Source: CAZYCC01 sp964645985 (GTDB taxonomy: Bacteria; Bacillota; Clostridia; Oscillospirales; CAG-272). From it: a stretch of 9,147 nt of DNA. Within the stretch, counting starts at the first letter, position 1. Every line of letters starts with the position of its first letter. Shown here in pieces: positions 1 to 5,089 of the stretch. The notes below the pieces were generated by a model. The model had not been told where the DNA came from, searched no databases, and saw only the letters and a program-made list of their open reading frames with translations. Location: NCBI GenBank assembly GCA_964645985.1, contig CAZYCC010000063.1, forward strand, positions 1 through 9,147. The letters run 5' to 3'. The translations under genes and the position numbers were made by a program.

Positions 1-21
1 CCCGGAAATAAGAATGAAGGA

Positions 22-50
22 AGTATACCACGGCGCGCGGGGAACGTCAA
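22..50 (-). promoter_or_regulatory. Leftward sigma-A type promoter of a gene outside the window
   Basis: Read on the minus strand there is a -35 box TTGACG (45-50), a 17-bp spacer and a -10 box TATACT (22-27). A TG dinucleotide one base before the -10 box makes it an extended -10. The same architecture occurs at the other promoters here. Transcription would start near position 15 and run off the left edge, so the gene it serves is not in view. No ribosome binding site is visible in the remaining bases. Confidence 0.7.
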
Positions 51-112
51 GGGAATGAGAGGCGCATGAGCGCAAGGGACCGTCGTTCGCGCCGCCGTAC
101 GGGAAACGCGAT

Positions 113-397
113 CGCTCGCGTAATCGATGACTGAGCGGTGGCAGGCGGCGACCCCTTTCGGCGCGCCGCTCGACCCGGAGGTGAAGACGACGTAGAGCGG
201 GTCGATGTCGATTTGCTCCTCCCGCACCACCGCGAGCGCGTGGGGCAAAATCTCCCCGCTAGACGCCCGCTCATAGCGCAGGACAAAGGGCGGCTCCCCT
301 TGCCCCTCGGCGCTATTTTCCCGAGAGGGTTCCCCGGGGGTTCCCTCGCGATTGTCGCTTATTTGTTCAGTGAGTATTGAGAATGCGAGCGCCTCGC
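113..397 (-). pseudogene. Inverted partial copy of the adenylation gene
   Basis: Read on the minus strand this stretch matches positions 1622-1906 of the adenylation gene without any gap; position x pairs with 2019 minus x. It encodes the stretch before the ATP-binding loop and the loop itself (TSGSSGAPKG), ending at VIDYA. Positions 119-292 differ from the gene by about 3 bases. Positions 293-380 differ by 16 of about 87 bases, about ten of which change an amino acid, and 381-397 is weaker still. The frame stays open through the copy, but a TAG at 402-404 lies just before it, no start codon is present, and similarity stops abruptly at both ends. It holds less than a fifth of the gene, so it is a non-functional fragment. 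It may come from recombination with a paralogue or from a partial duplication later touched by gene conversion. Confidence 0.85.
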
Positions 398-435
398 ACT
401 GCTATCGCAGGGGATCGCGCGGGGGGCGCAGGGTG

Positions 436-478
436 CGCGGGAGACGAGGGGGAGCGCGCGGGGGACGAGGGAGAGCGC
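436..478. repeat. Two tandem copies of a 21-bp G-rich unit
   Basis: Two copies of a purine-rich unit (core GACGAGGG) lie head to tail with a 21-bp period, differing at two positions (442 and 451). They sit between the adenylation gene fragment and the yajC promoter. No function is apparent. Confidence 0.7.
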
Positions 479-493
479 CTCACTTTTCCCGGG

Positions 494-518
494 GGTTCCC
501 GGGTTCCCCGGGGTTCCC
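494..518. repeat. Three close copies of GGTTCCC
   Basis: GGTTCCC occurs at 494-500, 502-508 and 512-518, just upstream of the yajC -35 box. The same word occurs at 328-334 and 339-345 in the inverted fragment. Its complement GGGAACC recurs in the array between the convergent genes (for example near 3102 and 3572). Confidence 0.6.
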
Positions 519-537
519 GCGTTTTCCGGGAGACCCC

Positions 538-566
538 TTGCATTTTTCGCTCGGTTATGCTACACT
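538..566 (+). promoter_or_regulatory. Promoter of yajC
   Basis: A -35 box TTGCAT (538-543), a 17-bp spacer and a -10 box TACACT (561-566) preceded by TG at 558-559 form an extended -10 promoter. Transcription would start near 573 and give a leader of about 30 bases before the TTG start at 602. Confidence 0.75.
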
Positions 567-590
567 ATACGCGAAGTGCAGCACATCATC

Positions 591-595
591 GGAGG
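591..595 (+). promoter_or_regulatory. Ribosome binding site that sets the yajC start
   Basis: GGAGG stands six bases before the TTG at 602, the same spacing as at the other well-marked genes in this window. No comparable site precedes the in-frame ATG at 557, which overlaps the promoter -10 region. This site therefore decides in favour of the TTG start. Confidence 0.8.
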
Positions 596-601
596 ACTGC
601 T

Positions 602-958
602 TTGAGAGCGAAACTGATACCTTTGCTCGCGCTCGCGGCGGAGGGCGAAACCACCCAAAAGGCGAGCGCCTACTCGTGGATCTCCACCATCGTCATGCTG
701 GTGCTGATCGTCGCGGTGTTTTACTTCCTCATCATCCGCCCGCAGCGCAAGCAGGAAAAAGAGACGACCAAAATGCGAAATGAGCTGCAGGTGGGGGACG
801 AGATCACCACCATCGGCGGCATCATCGGGCGCATTATCGCCATCAAGGAGGAGACCATCCTCATCGAGACGAGCAAGGACAAGACGAAAATGCGCCTGCT
901 CAAGAGCGCGGTCAAGAGCGTCGACGTCAAGGCGGAGGACGCCGAAGCGAATCACTGA
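602..958 (+). CDS. yajC: Preprotein translocase subunit YajC
   Basis: The product is a 118-residue inner-membrane protein of the YajC family, which associates with SecDF and the SecYEG channel and assists protein export. The order of features is typical: a short N-terminal segment, one hydrophobic span at about residues 26-45, the basic signature RPQRKQEKE just after it (about 46-54), and a soluble part with GDEITTIGGIIGRI (about 65-78). Family members are usually around 90-120 residues, which fits. The start is a TTG chosen from the GGAGG site and the promoter position; the open frame reaches further upstream, but that part is G-rich repeat. The gene has its own promoter and a hairpin terminator 16 bases after the stop, so it appears monocistronic. 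In many bacteria yajC lies next to secD or tgt; neither is seen here. Confidence 0.93.
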   Translation: MRAKLIPLLALAAEGETTQKASAYSWISTIVMLVLIVAVFYFLIIRPQRKQEKETTKMRNELQVGDEITTIGGIIGRIIAIKEETILIETSKDKTKMRLLKSAVKSVDVKAEDAEANH

Positions 959-973
959 CAAGGCGAAAACCGA

Positions 974-998
974 AAAAGCCGCCCGCGGGGCGGCTTTT
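974..998 (+). terminator. Rho-independent terminator of yajC
   Basis: An 11-bp perfect stem has arms AAAAGCCGCCC (974-984) and GGGCGGCTTTT (988-998) with a three-base loop. It begins 16 bases after the yajC stop. The A-tract and T-tract at its ends would also let it work for leftward transcription. Confidence 0.85.
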
Positions 999-1080
999 GC
1001 GTGAAGGGGCGCGAGCTCGCGCGGGGCGCGCGGCATAATGCGCGGGTTTTGCGCGACCGCGCGGCCTCGCCTCAGGTAAC

Positions 1081-1110
1081 GGGGGTTATTGCGGCGAGGT
1101 CACTCGCGGA
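1081..1110 (+). repeat. 30-bp direct repeat, copy 1
   Basis: This copy matches 1263-1292 in 27 of 30 positions; the shared core is GGTCACTCGCGGA. The copies are 182 bp apart. It lies in the spacer after the yajC terminator. Confidence 0.75.
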
Positions 1111-1262
1111 GTTTCCCCTTCTCGGTCGGGTCCCGCTCATCTCGGCAAAGCGGCGCGCGCGGAATCCTCGGCGAGCTTAGCAAAGCAAAACACGCTTTTT
1201 GACCTCACGGGAATCGGCGATAAGCGATCCGCTAATGGCGCGCGGCCCGACTGCGGAGCGCG

Positions 1263-1292
1263 GGGGGTTATCGCAGCGGGGTCACTCGCGGA
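1263..1292 (+). repeat. 30-bp direct repeat, copy 2, ending 10 bases before a start codon
   Basis: This is the second copy of the repeat at 1081-1110. It ends ten bases before the ATG of the adenylation gene, so it makes up that gene's translation-initiation region. Its GCGGA is the only weak ribosome-binding-like sequence there. Confidence 0.75.
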
Positions 1293-1302
1293 ACTTCTTT
1301 TT

Positions 1303-2877
1303 ATGAAAAACATTCTGGAAGCGCTGGAGGCGACGGCGGCGCGGCTGCCGAGCAAAGTCGCGCTCGCCGACGAGGAAACGCAGATGACCTTCGCGCAGCT
1401 GCAGAGCGCGGCGGCGCGGGTGGGGTCGGCCCTCCTCGCGCGGGGGGCGCGGGGGGGCGTTTGCATTCTCATGGATCGCGGCCCGGCGGCGGTCGCGGCG
1501 ATGTGCGGGGCAGTGTACGCCGGGTGTTTCTACGTCGTCCTCGACTGCGAGCTGCCGCCCGCGCGCCTCGCGCAAATCACATCGCACCTGCGCCCCTGCG
1601 CTCTTCTGTGCGAGGCGGGGCGCGAGGAGCTCGCGCGCTCAATACTCAGCGAGCAAATAAGCGGCAGCGGCGAGGGAACCCCCGGGGAGTCCTCGCGGCA
1701 AAGCGGCGCCGCGGGGAAAGGGGAGCCGCCCTTTGTCCTGCGCTATGAGCGGGCGTCTAGCGGGGAGATTTTGCCCCACGCGCTCGCGGTGGTGCGGGAG
1801 GAGCAAATCGACATCGACCCGCTCTACGTCGTCTTCACCTCCGGCTCGAGCGGCGCGCCGAAAGGGGTTGCCGCCTGCCACCGCTCGGTCATCGATTACG
1901 CGCGCGCCCTTCTATCCTCGCTCCCATTTGGGGAGGATTGCGTCTTCGGCAACCAGTCCCCGCTCTTTTACGACGCGCCCCTCAAGGAGCTGCTGCCCAT
2001 GCTCTTTTGCGGGGCGAGCGTGTGGTTCCTGCCGCGCCGCTGCTTTCTCTTCCCGCCTCTCCTGCTTCGCTTTATCGAGGAGCACGGGATAAACACGGTC
2101 TGCTTCGTCGCCTCGGCGCTCGCCATGGTCTCCTCGCTCGGCGCGCTTGAGGGGGGCGCGCCGGCGACACTGAAAAACGTCCTGTTCGGCTCGGAGGTGA
2201 TGCCGCCCGCGCAATATAATTTGTGGAGGGCGGCGCTGCCGGACGCGCGGTTTTTCAATCTCTACGGCCCCACCGAGTGCACCGGGATGTCCTGCTTCTG
2301 CGAGGTCAAGGGGTTTGTCCCGGAGGACCGCCCCATCCCCATCGGCCGCCCCTTCCCCAACACCGGCGCCTTCCTCCTCGATAGTAATATGAGGCGAATT
2401 TTGCCCACAGAGGGCATGGCGAGCGCGGCAGGGGAGCTGTATCTTCGCGGAACTTGCGTCACGCTCGGGTACTATGCCGACCCCGCGAGAACGAGCGAGG
2501 CGTTCGTGCAGAACCCGCTTTGCCGCGACACCCGCGAGGTGGTCTACCGCACGGGCGATCTTTGCCGGTACGATGAGGCGGGGCAGCTTGTTTTCGTCTC
2601 GCGCGCCGACCGCCAGCTCAAGGTGCAAGGGAGGCGAATAGAGCCGGGCGAGGTGGAGGCGGCGGCGGCGAGAGCTCCGGGCGTTCTCGCCTCGCTCTGC
2701 ACGCTCGACTCTCACGGGCATCTGATGCTCCTTTACGAGGGAGACGCGCGCGAGGAGGATCTGCGCGCCGCGCTCGCCGCTCTACTGCCGCGATACCTGC
2801 TCCCCGCGAGCCTGCGCCGCGTCGAGCGCCTGCCGAGAAAGAAAAACGGAAAGCTCGATCGCGGTTCGGTGGGGTGA
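1303..2877 (+). CDS. Stand-alone amino-acid adenylation protein (AMP-binding, DltA/NRPS A-domain-like)
   Basis: The product has 524 residues and belongs to the AMP-forming adenylation superfamily. Such enzymes activate a carboxylic acid, here probably an amino acid, with ATP and usually load it onto a carrier protein thiol. The core motifs are in order and intact: ATP loop TSGSSGAPKG (179-188), a D224 in LFYDAP at the place of the amino-group-binding aspartate of amino-acid A-domains, NLYGPTE (319-325), YRTGDL (415-420), the hinge R434-D436 region with QGRRIEPGEVE (442-452), and the C-terminal catalytic lysine in NGKLDR (K517). Length is close to DltA (about 500). A linker at about 120-165, rich in Gly, Ser and Pro, looks longer than usual and carries a GGGAACCCCC-type repeat sequence. 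There is no carrier or condensation domain, and no dltB, dltC or dltD neighbour. The ATG at 1303 is preceded only by a weak GCGGA. A D-alanine ligase role is possible but not shown; the substrate cannot be read with confidence. Confidence 0.85.
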   Translation: MKNILEALEATAARLPSKVALADEETQMTFAQLQSAAARVGSALLARGARGGVCILMDRGPAAVAAMCGAVYAGCFYVVLDCELPPARLAQITSHLRPCALLCEAGREELARSILSEQISGSGEGTPGESSRQSGAAGKGEPPFVLRYERASSGEILPHALAVVREEQIDIDPLYVVFTSGSSGAPKGVAACHRSVIDYARALLSSLPFGEDCVFGNQSPLFYDAPLKELLPMLFCGASVWFLPRRCFLFPPLLLRFIEEHGINTVCFVASALAMVSSLGALEGGAPATLKNVLFGSEVMPPAQYNLWRAALPDARFFNLYGPTECTGMSCFCEVKGFVPEDRPIPIGRPFPNTGAFLLDSNMRRILPTEGMASAAGELYLRGTCVTLGYYADPARTSEAFVQNPLCRDTREVVYRTGDLCRYDEAGQLVFVSRADRQLKVQGRRIEPGEVEAAAARAPGVLASLCTLDSHGHLMLLYEGDAREEDLRAALAALLPRYLLPASLRRVERLPRKKNGKLDRGSVG

Positions 2878-2925
2878 GCGCGCGTGCTTTGATGAGATTT
2901 CGAGCGATCCCGCTCAGGGGCGTTG

Positions 2926-3209
2926 TTTACGGGGAAACGGCACTGCCGCTGTCGTGAGGCGAACTGCTCCGCTGCGGGGAAAGGTGTGAAGGAACCCCCG
3001 CTTTGTCGAAATTACGACTGCTACCTTCTAAGATTTAGTTTTCGGGAAACCGAAATGCCTCTATCGTGAGGCGAACTGCCCGTTTCTGAATATCGTTTTC
3101 GGGGAACCGAAGTACTCTTGCCGTAATTTGAACTGCCGTTTCTAAATATCGTTTTCGGGAACCCCCACTGCCGCGCGGTCATTTCCACTGCTCCGCGCCG
3201 CACCCACTG
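2926..3209. repeat. Degenerate 56/57-bp tandem array, left block
   Basis: About five imperfect units start near 2926, 2982, 3039, 3096 and 3152. The best-conserved units, at 3039-3095 and 3096-3151, begin TTTTCGGGGAACC-like and end GTTTCTRAATATCG. ACTGCC or ACTGCT words recur at 2942, 2963, 3017, 3054 (as AATGCC), 3075, 3132, 3167, 3187 and 3206, with spacings alternating between about 21 and about 35. Two units can form a small hairpin: TTTCGG/CCGAAA with loop GAAA at 3040-3055, and TTCGG/CCGAA with loop GGAA at 3098-3111. The array lies downstream of the adenylation gene and of the convergent ald. It contains no convincing gene. Confidence 0.8.
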
Positions 3210-3214
3210 CTGCC

Positions 3215-3371
3215 GTGGCGGGAACCGCCACCACGCTCCTCCGGAGGAGTGCTCTTTCCCGAAAGAGCCCTCCCCCGGCTCTCTCGAGAAGCGGCCAAGG
3301 ATGGGGGGCTGTGCCCCCCTCTTTGCCCCCCGTTGGATTCCCCACCAAGGGGGAGCTGCGCTCCCCCTTGG
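3215..3371. repeat. Cluster of five perfect hairpins or palindromes
   Basis: Five perfect inverted repeats follow one another. GTGGCGG (3215-3221) pairs with CCGCCAC (3225-3231). CTCCTCCGGAGGAG (3236-3249) is a continuous palindrome. GCTCTTTC (3251-3258) pairs with GAAAGAGC (3261-3268). GGGGGGC (3303-3309) pairs with GCCCCCC (3313-3319). CCAAGGGGGAG (3345-3355) pairs with CTCCCCCTTGG (3361-3371) around a five-base loop. The last hairpin is flanked by direct repeats TTGGATTCCC (3333-3342 and 3368-3377). This resembles REP/BIME-like palindromic elements between convergent genes; the family is not recognised. Confidence 0.75.
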
Positions 3372-3489
3372 ATTCCCTACATAACGAACTGTTACGGGGC
3401 GCGGGGTGTGTTCCTCTTTGCGAGGTGAAATCGCGGCTCGGGGAAAGCACAAAGAGATTGATAGGATTTTCGGAAGCGAAACGTTTTCC

Positions 3490-3551
3490 CTGCCCTTCGG
3501 GGGATGGGGTGTTTCGGTATGCGGGGTGAGGATTAACGTAATCCGAACTGC
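3490..3551 (+). repeat. About 62-bp direct repeat, copy 1
   Basis: This copy matches 3604-3666 at an offset of 114-115 bp, which is twice the array unit. The core at 3507-3532, including GTGTTTCGGTATGCGGGG, is identical in both copies. Both copies end at an ACTGC word. Confidence 0.8.
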
Positions 3552-3680
3552 TGTTTCTAAATATAGTTTTCGGGGAACCCTACTGCCCCTATCGTAATTT
3601 CGACTGCCCCCTCGGGGATAGGGTGTTTCGGTATGCGGGGTGAGGAATAGCGTGATCTTCCACTGCCCCGCTCGCGCGGG
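3510..3680. repeat. Degenerate 57-bp array, right block
   Basis: The array resumes after the hairpin cluster. A half unit ending CTAAATATAG (to 3566) is followed by a unit beginning TTTTCGGGGAACC at 3567 and another from about 3624. ACTGCC/T words at 3547, 3582, 3603 and 3662 keep the 35/21 spacing of the left block. A perfect hairpin CCCCGC/GCGGGG (3666-3681, loop TCGC) closes the block. Confidence 0.75.
3604..3666 (+). repeat. About 62-bp direct repeat, copy 2
   Basis: This is the second copy of the repeat at 3490-3551, with one extra base near its end. It shows that part of the array was duplicated as a two-unit block more recently than the older units, which have drifted further. Confidence 0.8.
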
Positions 3681-3712
3681 GTTCACGGCCTGCTCGCGCA
3701 ATATACATAAAT

Positions 3713-3746
3713 CCCCCCGCCCTACCGGGCGGGGGGTTTCTTTTTT
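3713..3746. terminator. Hairpin terminator between convergent genes
   Basis: A perfect 10-bp stem has arms CCCCCCGCCC (3713-3722) and GGGCGGGGGG (3727-3736) with loop TACC. On the plus strand it is followed by TTTCTTTTTT (3737-3746), a strong rightward signal. Read leftward it begins 37 bases after the ald stop and is followed by the weaker ATTTATGTATAT. It probably serves ald and blocks rightward read-through. A second small hairpin CCGCGA/TCGCGG (3747-3763) lies between it and the ald stop. Confidence 0.8.
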
Positions 3747-3772
3747 CCGCGACCCTCTCGCGGAGGTTCGGT

Positions 3773-4885
3773 TTACACTAACGTTTCGGGGTCGGTGTAG
3801 GGGACGCCGACCGCCTCGGCGACACCGGGGCAGGTGCATTTGCCCTCGTAGATGTTGAGGCCCCGCAGCAGCCCCTCATCATCGCGGCAGGCCGCCTCCA
3901 CGCCCTTCTCGGCGAGCTCGAGGCCGTAGGGCAGCGTCGCGTTGACAAGCGCGAGGGTGGAGGTGCGCGCGACCGCGCCCGGCATATTGGCGACGCAGTA
4001 GTGAATGACGCCGTCCACCGTGAAGGTCGGGTCGTCGTGCGTGGTCGGGTGGGTGGTCTCAACGCAGCCGCCCTGGTCGACGGCGACATCGACGATAACC
4101 GCGCCGGGCTTCATTTTTGACAGATCCTCGCGGCGCAGGAGCTTGGGCGCCGCCTTGCCGGGCAGCAGCACCGCCCCGATGACGACGTCGGCGGTCGATA
4201 CCGCCTTGAGGATGTTGGCGCGCGAGGCGTAGAGGGTGGTGATTTGGCGGGGGAAGATGTCGTCGAGGTAGGCGAGGCGCTGGGTGTTGATGTCGAGGAT
4301 GGTGACATCCGCGCCCATGCCAACGGCGATTTTGCAGGCGTTTGTCCCGACGTTGCCGCCGCCGAGGATGACAACGTGGCCGCGCTCCACGCCCGGCACA
4401 CCGGCAAGCAGAACGCCGCGCCCGCCGTAGGTCTTCTCGAGGTATTTCGCGCCCTCCTGCACCGCCATGCGCCCGGCGATCTCGCTCATCGGGGCAAGGC
4501 AGGGAAGCCCGCCCGCTCGCCCGACTATCGTCTCATAGGCGACCGCCTTAACGCCGCTCTCTAGCAGCGCGTGCGTGAGGGGCGGGTCTGCGGCGAGGTG
4601 CAGGTAGGTGTAGATAATGAGGCCGGGGCGAAAGTACCCGTACTCGCTGGCAATCGGCTCCTTGACCTTGACGATCATTTCGGCCTTCTCCCAGACCTCC
4701 TTTGCCGTTTGCGCGATGGTCGCTCCCGCGGCGGTATACTCCTCGTCCGGGCAGCCGATGCCGAGGCCCGCCCCGGTCTCGACGAGCACCGTCTCGCCCG
4801 CGCGCACATAGGCGTCCACCGCCTCGGGCGTCAGCCCGACGCGAAACTCGTTGTTCTTAATTTCCTTCGGCAGACCGATGACCAT
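3773..4885 (-). CDS. ald: Alanine dehydrogenase (NAD-dependent)
   Basis: The 370-residue product catalyses the reversible conversion of L-alanine, NAD+ and water to pyruvate, ammonium and NADH in the cytoplasm. It links alanine catabolism or ammonium assimilation to central metabolism. Length is that of the family (about 370). Residues known to bind substrate or catalyse in Mycobacterium tuberculosis Ald are present at the same numbers: R15 (NNEFRV), K75 (KVKEP), H96 (TYLHLA) and D270 (VDVAVDQGG). The nucleotide fold shows GGGNVG at 175-180 and D198 in LDIN, as expected for NAD. The C-terminal NMPGAVARTST stretch (300-310) is typical. The ATG is set by AAAGGAG (4892-4898) six bases upstream. 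The gene has its own promoter and a hairpin downstream, so it looks monocistronic. No defect is seen. Confidence 0.97.
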   Translation of the reverse strand: MVIGLPKEIKNNEFRVGLTPEAVDAYVRAGETVLVETGAGLGIGCPDEEYTAAGATIAQTAKEVWEKAEMIVKVKEPIASEYGYFRPGLIIYTYLHLAADPPLTHALLESGVKAVAYETIVGRAGGLPCLAPMSEIAGRMAVQEGAKYLEKTYGGRGVLLAGVPGVERGHVVILGGGNVGTNACKIAVGMGADVTILDINTQRLAYLDDIFPRQITTLYASRANILKAVSTADVVIGAVLLPGKAAPKLLRREDLSKMKPGAVIVDVAVDQGGCVETTHPTTHDDPTFTVDGVIHYCVANMPGAVARTSTLALVNATLPYGLELAEKGVEAACRDDEGLLRGLNIYEGKCTCPGVAEAVGVPYTDPETLV

Positions 4886-4919
4886 ACCGTTCTCCTTTCG
4901 TCATCATCCCCACGGCCGC

Positions 4920-4948
4920 AGTATAGCGCGCGCGCGCGGTTTTGTCAA
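4920..4948 (-). promoter_or_regulatory. Promoter of ald
   Basis: Read leftward, consensus TTGACA (4943-4948), a 17-bp spacer and TATACT (4920-4925) form a near-perfect sigma-A promoter. Transcription would start near 4913, giving a leader of about 28 bases. The spacer next to the -10 box is a run of alternating C and G (about 4926-4938). Confidence 0.9.
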
Positions 4949-4992
4949 GAGGGCGCGGGCGATTTCCCCGCTTTTCGGGGGGCGCTCCTTGA

Positions 4993-5013
4993 TGTTTCAC
5001 GGGAAACGTTTCC
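4993..5013. promoter_or_regulatory. Palindromic site resembling parS and cre/LacI operators
   Basis: TGTTTCACGGGAAACG (4993-5008) matches the ParB/Spo0J parS consensus TGTTNCACGTGAAACA at all but two defined positions (10 and 16). Overlapping it, GGAAACGTTTCC (5002-5013) is a perfect 12-bp palindrome with the AANCG core of CcpA cre and LacI-family operators. It sits about 45 bp upstream of the ald -35 box and just beyond the terminator of the secreted-protein gene. Which protein binds it, if any, is unknown. Confidence 0.4.
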
Positions 5014-5018
5014 TTGCC

Positions 5019-5047
5019 AAAAGCCGCCCCCACCGGGGGCGGCTTTT
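5019..5047 (-). terminator. Rho-independent terminator of the secreted EEP protein gene
   Basis: A 13-bp perfect stem with arms AAAAGCCGCCCCC (5019-5031) and GGGGGCGGCTTTT (5035-5047) and a three-base loop lies 43 bases beyond the stop codon at 5090-5092. A- and T-tracts at the two ends make it symmetrical. It is nearly the same design as the yajC terminator. Confidence 0.88.
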
Positions 5048-5089
5048 GTTCTGTGTGCTTCGCGCGCCGTGGGGGAACGGCGCGGGGGG

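Larger units (their letters stand above)
999..1302. other. Intergenic region before the adenylation gene
   Basis: No credible gene is visible. The stretch contains a 14-bp perfect palindrome GCGCGAGCTCGCGC (1009-1022) and two copies of a diverged 30-bp repeat. A TTGACC at 1199-1204 could be a -35 box, but I find no convincing -10 box at the right distance, so the promoter of the downstream gene is not identified. Confidence 0.55.

Noticed and set aside
113..397. Functional truncated adenylation gene on the minus strand
   Set aside because: It keeps only the region around the ATP loop. An in-frame TAG lies just upstream, no start codon is seen, and the leftward promoter begins beyond its end.
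377..601. An N-terminal extension of YajC giving 193 residues
   Set aside because: The extension covers the 21-bp repeats, the GGTTCCC cluster and the promoter. The GGAGG-TTG start at 602 gives the normal family length.
1199..1226. Promoter of the adenylation gene from TTGACC
   Set aside because: At 16-18 bp spacing there is no acceptable -10 box, unlike the clear promoters elsewhere in the window.
1912..2721. A 269-codon minus-strand open frame inside the adenylation gene
   Set aside because: It is antisense to the conserved adenylation motifs and has no recognisable features.
2926..3680. CRISPR array
   Set aside because: Units are about 57 bp, directly adjoining and mutually diverged throughout. 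There are no identical short repeats separated by unique spacers, and no cas gene is present.
3021..3839. A 272-codon open frame on the minus strand across the array, with repeated peptide motifs
   Set aside because: The repetition mirrors the 57-bp DNA period, which is a multiple of three. The frame overlaps the end of ald, has no ribosome binding site, and its composition (Arg, Pro, Ser) is that of non-coding GC-rich repeat DNA.
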